Shown: positions 8,552-19,323, counted from the first letter of the stretch. The stretch: DNA of 22,784 nt from Rhizophagus sp. LPA8_4_AMF (GCA_021464525.1 JADRCO010001077.1:1-22784); one strand, 5' to 3'. The notes: generated by a model not told the origin, from the sequence alone. Made by a program: numbers and translations.

Positions 8552-10908
8552 TTATTGTGTCGGTAAGAATTTATAAGGATTCATAATTCCATTAGGATCA
8601 ATACTTTGTTTAATTTGTTTCATGATCGAAATCATTGAAGAAGATTTTGAGTATTTCAAATAATTTGCTTTCATAAGTCCAAGACCATGTTCTATATAAA
8701 AAAGTTTATTAATATTAATACGTTATTAACAGAAATTATATAAATTAATTAATTACCTGCTGAAATAGATCCATTATGTTGTTCTATCACGAAAAAAAAA
8801 AGTTATATCAAAATGTTTCATAAATGTACGATAAATTCTTACGACATACCTGTCCATTCGTATATAAAAGGTTCAATTAAATTAGTAACTTTAGGATCAT
8901 AAGATTTAGCTACTATGTTTAAATGTAGGTTTCCTAAAAACGCAAAAATATTACATTTATTTATTATAATTTAAAAAAATTCTTCGTTTAAAAAAATATC
9001 TTACCATCACCGACATGTCCATAAGCTATTACTTTGTTAACCAAATTATCCTCACCAAATACACCAGCGGATTGTAATCTATTTCTCATATCTTCAGCCA
9101 CTTGATAAAATACGGGCAACGGAATACTAATATCATACTTATAAGTAGCCCCAGCTTTACTACACGCTTCTGGTATACCTTCACGTAACGACCATAAAGT
9201 TGATATTTGTGTTTCATCTTGTGCTACAACACCATCTTTAACTATTTCATTTGCTAAGAGTTCTTCTAGAAAACTTTGCAATTTATCGTCATCATGGTAT
9301 TTGTTTGATCCGCTTATTTCGACTAATACATAAAATGGATAATTATCATCTAGCGGAAATTTAGTTCCTTGGATATTATGTGCTTTTGACAATTTCAAGG
9401 TATCAGAATCCCAGAATTCAAATGCTATATTAAAAAAAAAAATGGAACATAAAATAATTATTTAAGTTATAAGAACGAAAGTCGTCTTATCATTGAGATT
9501 TCACCTGACAGGATTTCCGACAGTTTATTTTTTGATGTAACTAATGCTTTTTGAACATTTTGGAATGTGCTCACACCAAGAACAGCGACATTAACGGCCT
9601 AAATTACATCCAAATTAGAAATTAATAAATTTATAATGAAGTATGTAACTAATATGTTTAATGTCAATTTACTTTGGGCATTGGTGGTGTCAATATAGAA
9701 ACACCTGTAATGACTCCGAGTGTTCCTTCACTTCCAATAAACAGTTGTTTTATATCATAACCTAAATAATAAAATAAATTTGAATAAGGAATATTAAGAA
9801 AAATTATTTTAAGAACTAACCTGTATTATCTTTACGAAGTGTTGATAAATTATCCAAAATAGTTCCATCTGGCAATACTACTTCCAGACCCAAAACAGTA
9901 CCGTGAAGCGATCCATATCTTAATAATCTTAAACCGCCAGCATTTGTTGCTACATTTCCACCAATATGACAACTGAGGAAAGATGAGAACATTGTAAAAT
10001 ACGTCTTTAAAAAAAAACAATGTCTTAAAATTTACCTGCCCTTTGCACCTAAATCTAGTGGCATCATATAACCTTGTTCAGCTAAATAATTACTTAGAAC
10101 TTCCAAAATACACCCGGCATCACAAGTGAGAATACCTATAAAAATGAATCCTTAGCATATAAATTCTATTATTAATAAGTTAAATGACTTATCCTCACCC
10201 GAAACTGGGTCAAAACTTCTAATTTGATTCATATTATTAGTGCTTATAACAATTTCGTCAAAAACTGGTACTCCACCACCTGCAACATATAAATATTAAA
10301 TTAAATGTTCAACTTAAACACATAGCATTATTCCTCTACTTACCAACAAGTCCCGTGTTACCACCTTGCGGTACAATAGCCAGTTTATTCTCATTACAAT
10401 ATTTGAGTATTTGAGAAATCTGACGTGTAGTTTTAGGTCTTGTTACTAAACGTGACTTTCCTCGATATTTTTTCATCCAATCAACATTATAAGGCATTAA
10501 TTCTTCTTCATTATCAATGATTAACCCATTTGCAGGTAAAATTGAAGCGAAAAATTTGATGTCGTCTTGGGTAAGCTAATAAATTTTAAAAATTCAATTG
10601 CTTGTCAATTTAATACTTTGAGAAATAACAAATATAGCTACCTCCTTGAAATTAGGATTCCTACGTAAATATGTATATTTATCAGCTGTAAACTCGACTT
10701 TTTTTACTGGAGCATGTTTTTTGGCTGGAATTTCGGCGCCTGAAGTACTACTCTCTATAGAAGTAGCAAACTTACGGTTTGTTGGTACAATAAATTGAAT
10801 ACTGTTTCTGTTTACATTTCTTACGATAAAATTCTTAAGGTAATTACTTCGAGTTAACACAATTTTTCCGAATAATTGTCGAGAAATTAAATTTGGGGTA
10901 TAACCCAT
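8552..10908 (-). CDS. D2HGDH: D-2-hydroxyglutarate dehydrogenase, mitochondrial, FAD-dependent
   Basis: Oxidises D-2-hydroxyglutarate to 2-oxoglutarate (D2HGDH/Dld2 family), normally in the mitochondrial matrix. Eleven exons: 10642-10908, 10344-10575, 10199-10279, 10036-10135, 9821-9972, 9673-9761, 9505-9598, 9005-9424, 8850-8933, 8757-8783 and 8552-8691; 1686 nt, 561 residues, close to the usual ~520-550. The first ~50 residues are basic and free of acidic residues (RKFATS near the end), as in a mitochondrial presequence. [15 protein letters not shown] and [11 protein letters not shown] (158-168) mark the FAD-binding domain, followed by [12 protein letters not shown] and GSEGTLG. The C-terminal domain has GHVGDGNLHLN (473-483 region, metal-binding histidines) and AEHGLG (515-520). 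Exon 10 is only 27 nt. Dld3-type paralogues or D-lactate dehydrogenases are less likely because whole-length motif order matches D2HGDH best. Confidence 0.93.
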
Positions 10909-11391
10909 TCTGAAAAAATTTAACCAAAAAATCTAGATTGAATGATAATTGGCTATAGAAAAACTGATTATAACAACAAATAGAGATCCGATTTAAAAAA
11001 GATTAGATTACATGCTTCACTTTTAGGACACGTTTAATTAATACAGCATAGCCTCAAGCGATTTAAAATATTTAATTTTGTCATAATTTACGGTAGTAAA
11101 CCTGATCCGAAGAAATTGACTTTTAAAAATGACATATATCGCGTTCTCGTTATCCGATTGGGTCATATAGAAGATCCTCAGTTTATTATTATATGTCACG
11201 ATCTAATTTGGCGTTTAGACCACAAGACCACAATCCACTAAGTTTCCGCCAAATTTAGATCATAGTAATGCTAATCATCACAAAGTATCTTTGTCTCGAT
11301 CTATTATACTTTCAAGTTCTCTTTACTTACAAGCAACTGCTTATCATATTCTACGCATTCTAACAACTATTACTAATCGAACCTATCAACA
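10909..11391. promoter_or_regulatory. Divergent promoter region of D2HGDH and REI1
   Basis: These 483 bp separate the start codons of two divergently transcribed genes and must contain both promoters. The clearest structure is the near-perfect inverted repeat at 11200-11261, listed separately. I see no unambiguous TATA box. The stretch before the REI1 ATG is C/T/A-rich with few G residues (about 11280-11390), typical of a fungal 5' UTR. Confidence 0.6.
11200..11261. promoter_or_regulatory. Inverted repeat GATCTAA-TTTGGCG in divergent promoter
   Basis: GATCTAATTTGGCG (11200-11213) and CGCCAAATTTAGATC (11247-11261) form inverted arms of 14 and 15 bases that differ by a single inserted base, separated by 33 bp. 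The right arm ends about 130 bp before the REI1 start codon. The TTTGGCG core resembles E2F-type sites (TTTSGCG), so it could be a pair of binding sites; that assignment is inference. Confidence 0.5.
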
Positions 11392-13027
11392 ATGTCCGCT
11401 GCTACTGTTGTAAACCAACCTCGATCTCAACTCTTTACCTGCTTGGCTTGTCAAGTTGTGTTCACTACTGCTGAGTCTCAAAGAGTTCATTATGGAACTG
11501 ACTGGCATCGTTACAACTTAAAAAGAAAAGTTGCGGAATTATCACCTGTTACCTCTGAAGTATTTAATCAGAAAATTTTAGGTACTAATACTTCAATGTT
11601 CGTTTAGATCGTTTGATCATGAGAAGCTAACTAGAAACTTCTGTTTAGCCCAACAAGCGCAAAGTAACGACGCCGAGAGAAAGGCTGCAGAATGCACTGC
11701 TTGCAAGTAAGAACCTTTCTATTTTGGATAATAATTTTTCTTGTTCAAATTAATTTATGTTATTTCCTTTTCAAAAAAATTATAGTAAAATTTATTTTTC
11801 TGAGAATGCTTATGCAAATCATTTACAATCTAATAAACATAAAGCTGCTGAAGCAAAAGCATCCTTTGAAGGTAATCCATTGATCACCTAAACTACAAAA
11901 TAATTATTTTGTTTTATAATTGTTATTATTTTTTATAGGAACAACTCACCCGAAAAAAAATGTAATTAGTACCAGGATAACTCCACAAATACCGAATGAG
12001 GAGGTAAAATATTTGTTTTAGTATTTATTTATACTTAATTTACATATTTTTTTTCAACCTTTTATAGAATGAACTTATTGACAGAAAAATTGAAGTAGCA
12101 ATAGCACTAGATGAGTCTGATTGCCTATTTTGTACACAAAAATTTGAATCTTTTGATGAAAATATGCGACATATGACAAAAATGCATGGTTTTTTTGTAC
12201 CAGAAATAGAGTATTTGATTGATTCTCATGGATTGTTTAAATATTTGGGTGAAAAAATTTCTATTGAAAATGTTTGTTTATATTGTTCAAAGAGAATGAA
12301 AAACCTTGAATCTGTTAGAAAACATATGGTTTGATTTTACATTTATTTTATGATTAATTTAGTATTAAAGAATTTTAAACGCTAAAATAGGATTTACTTT
12401 TAGGTAGATAAAGGCCACTGTAAAATAGCTTATGAAACTGAAGAAGATATTATGGAATTTGGAGAATTTTATGATTTTACTTCCAGTTATCCTGATGCAG
12501 ATAACGATGATAATTGGGTGTTTGTTAGTGATGATGAAGCCGAAAATGATGATGAACTTCCTAAAATGTAAATATTTTTACTCGAAATGTAATTAAGAAA
12601 TTTTATTCAAAATTAATTTTTTCTTTTATCAGTATGGTATATGAAGAAGATATGGAACTGGTATTGCCATCTGGTAAAAGACTCGGTCATCGACTTTTAC
12701 GTAGATATTATAAACAAAACTTGCGCCCTATTGAGGTAATTCTTTTTTTTTTTATTATTTTCGCGTTTTTTATAACAATCTCTTTAAAAAATTCGTTATA
12801 ATTTATAGGAACGAGATTCGATTATGAATCGTTTTATTACAGAATACGGCGATAATTCTGAGTGTAGACAATCTGGAGGAATATTAATCACTAATGATCA
12901 TATGTATAAACATTATCGACCTCATTTCATTGCTTCACGTGTGAAAAGGCACCAACAAGATTATGATACACGTATTGGTATTAAAGCCAATAAATTACAA
13001 CGTCACTTTAGAGCACAAATCATGTAA
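11392..13027 (+). CDS. REI1: Rei1/ZNF622-family zinc finger protein, 60S ribosome biogenesis
   Basis: Cytoplasmic 60S maturation factor of the Rei1/Reh1/ZNF622 family, which in yeast helps release and recycle the Arx1 export factor from pre-60S particles. Eight exons: 11392-11581, 11649-11706, 11786-11871, 11939-12003, 12068-12328, 12404-12567, 12633-12735 and 12809-13027; 1146 nt, 381 residues, near yeast Rei1 (393). Zinc fingers: CLACQVVF...HYGTDWH (17-39) and CTACNKIYF...HLQSNKH (79-101), both with the C-x2-C-x12-H-x5-H spacing of this family, then CLFCTQKF...HMTKMH and CLYCSKRM...HMVDKGH. An acidic segment follows, then LPSGKRLGHRLLRRYY and the C-terminal basic QRHFRAQIM. All introns are 64-79 nt. 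Reh1-like paralogy cannot be judged from one locus. Confidence 0.93.
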
Positions 13028-13205
13028 AGATTACAAAAAAAATCGATAGTTTTAATTTATTAAGGGAATTAATATCATAATTAATTAATATAAAGTATTT
13101 TGGATAAAAGATAATGTTCCATATACATAATAACGAATTCTGTAAACGATCCTATAATCCAAATTTAATTTCTAGATTAAAGCAGAAATAAATAATTAAT
13201 CTTTT
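13028..13205. terminator. Short convergent 3' intergenic region of REI1 and PPAT
   Basis: Only 178 bp separate the two stop codons. AATAAA on the plus strand at 13187-13192 would serve REI1 and lies 14 bp from the PPAT stop. TTTATT at 13056-13061 reads AATAAA on the minus strand and would serve PPAT, about 30 nt from the REI1 stop. If both are used, the two 3' UTRs overlap across most of the gap. Confidence 0.45.
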
Positions 13206-14449
13206 TTAGCATAATAATCCACGTAAATATGTTGAACTAAGCTTGAGATTTTTTAGATCATCTTTAGAAAGAGATGGATTTGAAGAAGAGATAACTTCAA
13301 TTATTGATATATGAAGAGGTTGAAATCCTTTTTTTACACGTTCATCGTTAACTGTAAAAAAAAGAAAATATGAACGTATGTTCTTTTTTAATAATTTATT
13401 AAATCAAAAATTCCTACTAGAATTAGCTCCGCTATTCGTTTCTTGGGAAACAACTATGGCTTGAATTTCAGCATCTGTTATAGTTGGACCATATGCATCA
13501 TAAATTGGAACCACCTAAATAATAATAAGAATGGTTATAAAGAAATTTGTTAAATAATGATTTATTTAGAGAACAAACCTCATAATTCAAACCTCGACGA
13601 ATTGTTTCTAAGAATTGTCGAACTCCTGTAATACGCGTATCAATTGACTCTAATTGTTCCTTAAATTTTTTATTTCTGAGCATAATATCATCTAAGTTGT
13701 AATAAAAGGAAAATTAAACATAACACGTAGATATATGGAATAAAATTGTTTAACTTACCAGTAATACCACAAATTAACCTTTTTTTAGTTATCCAAGCTG
13801 TCATTGTTAAAAGGATTTTATGTCCGGCATGTAAATGATCGAATGTTCCACCAACAGCAACATGATCAAACGTTTTTGAATTGCTAAGTGGTAAAACAGT
13901 CTCGTTAGAAGCGATCGGTTCAATTGAAGGTGGTTGCATTTTTAACTCGAGAATATATATTGGTAATTCTGATAATGAAAATTTTTTACGAGTTTCATTG
14001 AATAGTAGTAAACGCTCCTTTTCTATTAGAATAAATCATCAATTTTAAATTAAATCATACGAGAAATTTGTTTATTTTTAAAAAAATGTTATACCATTTA
14101 TAGTTCCAAATAAAACATCAAATTGCCTATCATTTGACAATTCAACTTGATATCCACACCAATTCTCAAATATAACGTCAATATTAAGAAATGGTTTATC
14201 AGTTTCAAAAGCTGTTTTTGTTCCTGAAACGTATAATGTACTTAATAAGTTTTGAACTTGAGTCCAACCAGCTAAGGGATCATTTGTGTAATAATCTAAT
14301 TCGGGACAATATACTAATATTGTTAATAAATTTGTAGCATGGACAACTGATGAATTGATCAATTCTTTATGATAATCTGTTATAGAGGAAAGAGTAGGCA
14401 ATGAAATGTGAAGTAATGCAGAATGGTTTGTTGAAAACATTGATAACAT
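13206..14449 (-). CDS. CAB4: Pantetheine-phosphate adenylyltransferase (PPAT), eukaryotic Cab4/COASY type
   Basis: Transfers AMP from ATP to 4'-phosphopantetheine, giving dephospho-CoA, the penultimate step of coenzyme A synthesis. Five exons: 14095-14449, 13759-14022, 13579-13691, 13418-13514 and 13206-13351; 975 nt, 324 residues, close to yeast Cab4 (305). A family-specific N-terminal domain of ~165 residues precedes the nucleotidyltransferase fold: GGTFDHLHAGHK (176-187) contains the HxGH catalytic motif, then RLICGIT, the NKKFKEQLE segment, VVSQET, and a C-terminal KLSSTYLR (313-320) matching the (I/L)SST-x-x-R signature. No dephospho-CoA kinase domain follows, so it is stand-alone as in fungi and not fused as in human COASY. 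The start at 14449 is chosen because an in-frame ATG at 14566 adds 39 residues without family character. A further Met lies at 14440. Confidence 0.92.
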
Positions 14450-14693
14450 GTAATAAAAAAAAAGATAACAGGATCTTCGTGAAATAGGGCTTATTAATAT
14501 ACACGAAATGTCGATATTTAGCAGTACTGAAAATAAACGATCACGTGGTAACCTACAGAATAACAAAAGTCAGGAAAATTAGCGGCAGATTGAATTCAAA
14601 CCCAACCCAATCAGGATCGAACTTTTGTTTTCTCAGAAAATAAATTCTATGATATAAATATTTTTATTCGCTTATTTTCATGTTACGACGAAA
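14450..14693. promoter_or_regulatory. Divergent promoter between PPAT and the 14694 gene
   Basis: About 244 bp (or 127 bp if PPAT starts at 14566) separate the two start codons, so the promoters of both genes must share this space. It includes moderately GC-rich sequence around 14530-14640 and no clear TATA box. Confidence 0.5.
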
Positions 14694-15410
14694 ATGATAA
14701 GATCCACTCATACAAATTCGCGATACCAAGGAAATCGAACTCAACAGCAACGTCGCGTTCAACATCAAAATACTTCCATACAGACAGGGACTTCTTCCAA
14801 TAGCCAACAACAGCAAAATCAACAAGAACAACAACAAAATACTACAGCAACAATTCGAAGAGGAGGAATACATTGGAATGAATTTTGGCGGAAAAGACAT
14901 TTAGTAAAACATAACTGCACAGAAGAATGCCAAATAAAATCATTTCCAACAGTGTCAGAAACTCAAAGTTTACAATTAAAACAAAGTTATCCAACAATAT
15001 TCTTTTTAAAAGCAGAAAGCGTACATATATTTGCTACGATATGTATATTTCTTGACAATTTTTATATGCTTTTTAAAGATAATGTAATTGAGATTTCTGA
15101 ATTTATTACTTCTGAATTGACCGTTGAAAAAATGAAGAAACTTTGGAATGAACTTGGTTTTGTGGAAGTTTATGGTACGATATAGTTTGTTAGAAAATTT
15201 TATTTTTAGATGTCATTTGTGATAATGACTTTTATTTTATTATTAATAGATATATATGCAATCTCCGTTTATGATACTCTTGGAGATGACATGCTTATTA
15301 ACATCGTTAAACCCTTTGTTATTCATGTGTTGGAAGATATCAGTTATTTGGGAATCGGTGGAAAAGTTGTGATAGAAGATTATAAATTGGTGTACAAGAA
15401 ATATAATTAA
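14694..15410 (+). CDS. Unknown protein with Q/N-rich N-terminus, two exons
   Basis: Exons 14694-15174 and 15250-15410, joined across a 75-nt intron (donor GTACGA, acceptor TTAATAG), give 213 residues with an open frame through the junction. I do not recognise the family. Residues 1-55 are Q/N/T/S-rich and probably disordered (QQQQNQQEQQQN). Residues 58-80 contain IHWNEFWRKRHLVKHNCTEEC, with W, H and C residues of possible structural importance. The rest (about 85-213) looks globular: alternating hydrophobic and charged segments such as ELTVEKMKKLWNELGF and DDMLINIVKPFVIHVLED. The hydrophobic stretch IFATICIFLDNFYMLF (about 111-126) could be a buried helix or a weak membrane segment. Intron, frame continuity and balanced composition argue it is a real gene. 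It diverges from PPAT. Confidence 0.75.
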
Positions 15411-16349
15411 TATCATCATTTATTATTAAAAATTTTAGTAAATTAGTACGATATGATTTCGTCTTTTGAGGAATCTGTAGTCACGTGTCATAGATACGTC
15501 TAACCCTACTGAGCTCTTTACCTAGTGAAGTTCGAATTTGAATCTTTCAGAGTATAGAAATACATTATCCGAAGAAAAGTAGTACTCTATACATTTTATC
15601 TATTTATAATTCACCATAAATTTATGTTCACAGTATATATATATATGCAAACAAATATCTGTTGGCGTGTTATCGATGTTTTTTTAAAATGGTGATTGTT
15701 TTGAATCCGTCTTTTTTTTGAAAATATTTTAGACCCTATAATCTCATTTAAAAAAAATTTTTTATTACCTATCTCCAATATTCACCTTAACATTTACTAA
15801 AAGAAATGTGCTACAATGTGCTACGTGCTTTTAATTGTAATAGTTTGACTGATTCAGAAAGACCTGGGATAAGTATATGCTGGATAGATTAGATGGCTTG
15901 TAGATGGATGAAATCGCCATAGAACAATTTTGAAAATTTGTATTGTGAATGGTCGAAAGATTAGATACTTTCAATTAGCATTTATTTTCTTAAATAAATA
16001 TAATTTCCAGAATGCACATTCCAATTGATATTTGTATAAATAATGATAATTGTCCTCATGTGATAATTTATTTGATAGTTTAATTTATAATAACCAAAAT
16101 TAAATAAATTAAATTTAATAAAATACCGCAAATTTTGTACTGATTGATTGAGTTTTTTGCAATTTTTTTTCTTTTTATTATTTTACTTATTATACGGAAA
16201 TTTATAACTGAATTCTCATACTTTTTTCAAACAAAAAAAGTCAATATTTTATATCCAAAACTAACCTTCCTTGAATAACGAGAATTAGGCGATTTAAAAC
16301 CTTATAACAAAAAGAGTCGAAATGGTGTTGTTTTCTTATATCATAATAT
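15411..16349. other. Convergent intergenic region, no gene seen
   Basis: About 940 bp between the stop codons of the unknown gene and the CHZ gene. It is AT-rich, has short TA runs near 15635 and no open frame with coding character. It should hold the 3' UTRs of both neighbours. TTTATT-type hexamers are frequent, so I cannot pick a polyadenylation site. Confidence 0.6.
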
Positions 16350-17502
16350 TTATTCATCATCGTAAGGATCCTAAAAACATTCAAATAAAATGATATGTAC
16401 GCATGTATATGAAACCTAAACAAAAATAACCAGCAATAATATTTGTATAGTTTTACCATTCCTGTAAAATCTATCTTTTTTCCTCTTGTCCTCCCTTTTA
16501 TGATGGATCCCGTGTCGATGATTTCAAGATCTTCCACTGGTGTTTTTTTTAAAAAAAAAAAGATAAATCAGGTTAATAAAATAATATGTAATTATTTTAT
16601 TCACATCATATAATTTAAAAAATAAGCTTACGTAATTCAGTTTTTTCTTTTTCTGAATCCAATTCCTCGGAGTCTGATCCACCTTTCTTTTTCTTACTTG
16701 ATTTTTTTCTTGAACCATCTTCGGAATCATCATCGTCACTTTCCTCATCCTTTCTCCTCTTCTGTGTCTTTTTCTTCTGTTACCAATTATAATAAAAAAC
16801 AATAATTTACCATAATTTCCACTCATATAAAACAAATTAACACCCAACGAATACCTTCTTTTTAGTATTATTCTTTTGTTTTGGTTTTCCTTTCTTCTTT
16901 TTCTTCTTGCTATCGTCAGAATCAGATTCAGATGATTCAAATTCTTCTTCAGAAACACCACCATCGCTCTCAGTTTCAGATTCCTCTACCTCTATTTTGT
17001 TTATAATCGATACAAAAAATTTCCCAATTAGTTTATTCTTTTTAGTAAAAAAACAATTTTTAAGAATACCACCTTCTACACCTTCTTCATCATCATCTAC
17101 AATGAAACCATCATCTTCATATTGATCTTGACGTGGTAGTCTACCTCCTTTAACCTTGGGTGGAGGTTGCTTAGGTTTTGCAGTGGGGGAAGATCGTGCC
17201 TTTGAAGCTTTAGTTGGTGTTGTTGTTTTAGAAGAACTTGGAGTGCTAGTGGCTGATTTCTGTTTATTCTTTCTACTTTATTAGAAATATTTAAGAATAT
17301 TGAATAATTTTACGTGACATAACTCTGATAGTAACTCATATAGCCGTTTTGAAAAAAACGGCTTCACTTTAAAACAATTGAAACACGAATAAAAATACAA
17401 CTTGTCATTGTCTTCTTCATTAGCTTCTTCGGCTCTACGTTTAGCTATTAACCCTTCAAGTTTCTCACGTTTTTCTTTTTTTTTTTTACTGTCAGTCGAC
17501 AT
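16350..17502 (-). CDS. CHZ-motif histone chaperone (Chz1-like, H2A.Z-H2B)
   Basis: Likely nuclear chaperone that delivers H2A.Z-H2B to the SWR1 complex, by analogy with Chz1. Six exons: 17402-17502, 17070-17272, 16855-16991, 16632-16776, 16457-16536 and 16350-16370; 687 nt, 228 residues (yeast Chz1 is ~153). Residues 1-33 are basic/acidic and coiled-coil-like. A K/S/T/P-rich linker leads to DQYEDDGFIVDDDEE, an aromatic residue embedded in acidic residues as in DEF/Y H2A-H2B binding motifs. Alternating acidic and lysine clusters follow (nuclear localisation likely). Residues 199-222, LEIIDTGSIIKGRTRGKKID..., match the CHZ consensus (IDxSNIIxGGRRTRGKxIDY), though the GGRR part is reduced to GR. 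The protein ends DPYDDE. Exon 2 may start at 17275 instead (NAGNAG acceptor). A larger acidic chromatin protein with a CHZ tail is the alternative reading. Confidence 0.82.
17273..17401 (-). other. First intron of CHZ gene with 9-bp hairpin
   Basis: This 129-nt intron is the longest in the five recognised genes of the cluster. It holds a perfect inverted repeat, AGCCGTTTT (17342-17350) and AAAACGGCT (17355-17363), with a 4-base loop. Its acceptor is AAGTAG, so splicing after either AG keeps the frame. Confidence 0.6.
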
Positions 17503-18466
17503 TATTTTCCTGTGATTTTCTCTGTATTGAATAAAATTCTATGTAGAAAGAAGAAAAAAAGAAACAAGACAAAAAGTAATAAGGGTAATGAATGAAAAAT
17601 GAATACGTGAGATAACTTCTATTCGTTTTGTTACTTTCTTATCCTACACATCGGCTAAATAAATCACGTTTCCAATAAACTATATCGGAATTTTGAATGT
17701 GTCAATTACCATTTACCTATAATATTACACTATCGATTTACCGATTTAAGGCGATTAACAGGAAAATCGGGAAGTACAAAAATCCTTTAATATTTTATCT
17801 GTATTATCTACCAAGTAAAAAATTAATTTACATTATATAAATAAAGTTAAAGCTTGAATTATATAAATGTTGTATTAACTAAAATCTAGAAGATTCACTT
17901 TTTAAGATAACTGCAGTAAAATAAAAATATTTTTTTATTTAAGTAAATTAACTTTAAAAGTATGGATTTGAAGTAATTTGAATAGATATAAATTTTAAAT
18001 TTTTATATATGAAAAATAAAAGTATTTCCAATAATATATTTTGATGAAAATGTGTTATATGATATAATACCTATTTTTACAATCAATAAAGGGTTTTATA
18101 GGTTTTATAGACAATTTAACTTTATATTTAATGATTTTTATTTTTATTTTATTTTTAATTCGCTTATAAGTTTTATATAAACTTTTCCTTAAAAATTTTC
18201 ATTATTATATTTTTTTACTTTATATTATACTATAATTATATTATATTGTAAAAATTTGATTGATTTTATTTGACTATTATAATATGAATTACAAAGTTGA
18301 ATTTTAAAAATATAATAAGGTATTACTTAGTAATATATATATATAGAAAATTATGTAAATTCATTTAACTTCACAACTTTTAATAGAATTGCATTTATTT
18401 AATATAAAATAAATATAATTAAAATTCTATTTACTTATAATATAAAATAACTATTAATTTAAAACA
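17503..18466. other. Upstream region of CHZ gene and AT-rich intergenic DNA
   Basis: The first 200-300 bp should contain the CHZ promoter, including an A/G-rich purine stretch at about 17540-17580. The rest becomes extremely AT-rich with no coding character on either strand. Confidence 0.55.
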
Positions 18467-18605
18467 GGTTCCTTAGCCACCTTCCATAGACCGCAAGGAG
18501 CATATCTCTAAGAAAATCTGTTTTACCACATGATTTACTTGCACAGAAAAACAAGCTAATCAACAGTGCACAGATGGGGTCAATTAATTGATAATAGATG
18601 GTTTA
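18467..18605. other. Less AT-rich island, non-coding, possible repeat relic
   Basis: About 140 bp with more G and C than the DNA on either side. It has no useful open frame and no tRNA-like cloverleaf. GGTTCCTTAGCCA...AAAATCTG resembles AGTTCTTAGCCA...AAAATCTG in the repeat copy at 21868-22362, so it may be a third, more decayed member of that family. Confidence 0.3.
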
Positions 18606-19323
18606 CAAATTCTGAAAATTAGTATAGCTTAGTTTTTATTTTTACTCAATATATTAGATTACTTATATCTGTATTAATTAATTGTAAATGTACTGTAAAA
18701 AAAAAAAATTAATTTAAAATAAAGAGAATGTCAAAATGTCACTACCATTAGTAATTTTCACAAATCTGATTTTTGAATTTTATAAGATTAATATTAAATT
18801 TAATATTAAATTAAATAATTAACTATATATATTAAATATGTAAATTTACAAAAAAAAGAGATTTGTCTAAGGTCAAAAAGGATGTTTTCAGATAATTTTT
18901 AAGAAAATGCAAAATTTTGATTTTTTAATTTTTTAATTTTTTTTTTTTAACAAAAATTTTAAAATTTTATCATAATTAACATCAACTCAATATTTATTAA
19001 TATATTTGTTATTTAAGTTAAAATTTTGTGATCAGTATTTTTTAACTCTAGCCAAAATTATAAATTTGAAATATATAGTTTAAAGGTACAATATATTTTA
19101 AACCATCAAAATTGATTTTTACAGAATTATTTGGAATTTTAAAAAAATTGCAAAAATAGAAAATTTGTATGGTTTTTGCTATTTTTGAAGTTATTAAAGC
19201 AAAAATAAAATTGATTTTACATTTTTTTAATTAATTTTTTTGGAAAATATATTAGTATATATTTAAAAATATATATAGAAATTCTAAAACTTTTAGCTAA
19301 CATTTTTATGAGATAAAAAAAAA
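18606..19323. other. Very AT-rich non-coding DNA
   Basis: Poly-A/T-dominated sequence without open frames of interest. A short perfect inverted repeat (CAAAAATAG at 19151-19159 and CTATTTTTG at 19179-19187) is present. Its last ~150 bp resemble the end of the tandem unit that follows, so the array may begin earlier than I mark it. Confidence 0.5.

Noticed and set aside
14664-14900. 78-codon leucine-rich minus-strand frame
   Set aside because: Antisense shadow of the Q-rich codons of the 14694 gene (CAA/CAG read backwards gives Leu/Cys).
16907-17125. 72-codon serine-rich plus-strand frame
   Set aside because: Antisense of the acidic exons and an intron of the CHZ gene.
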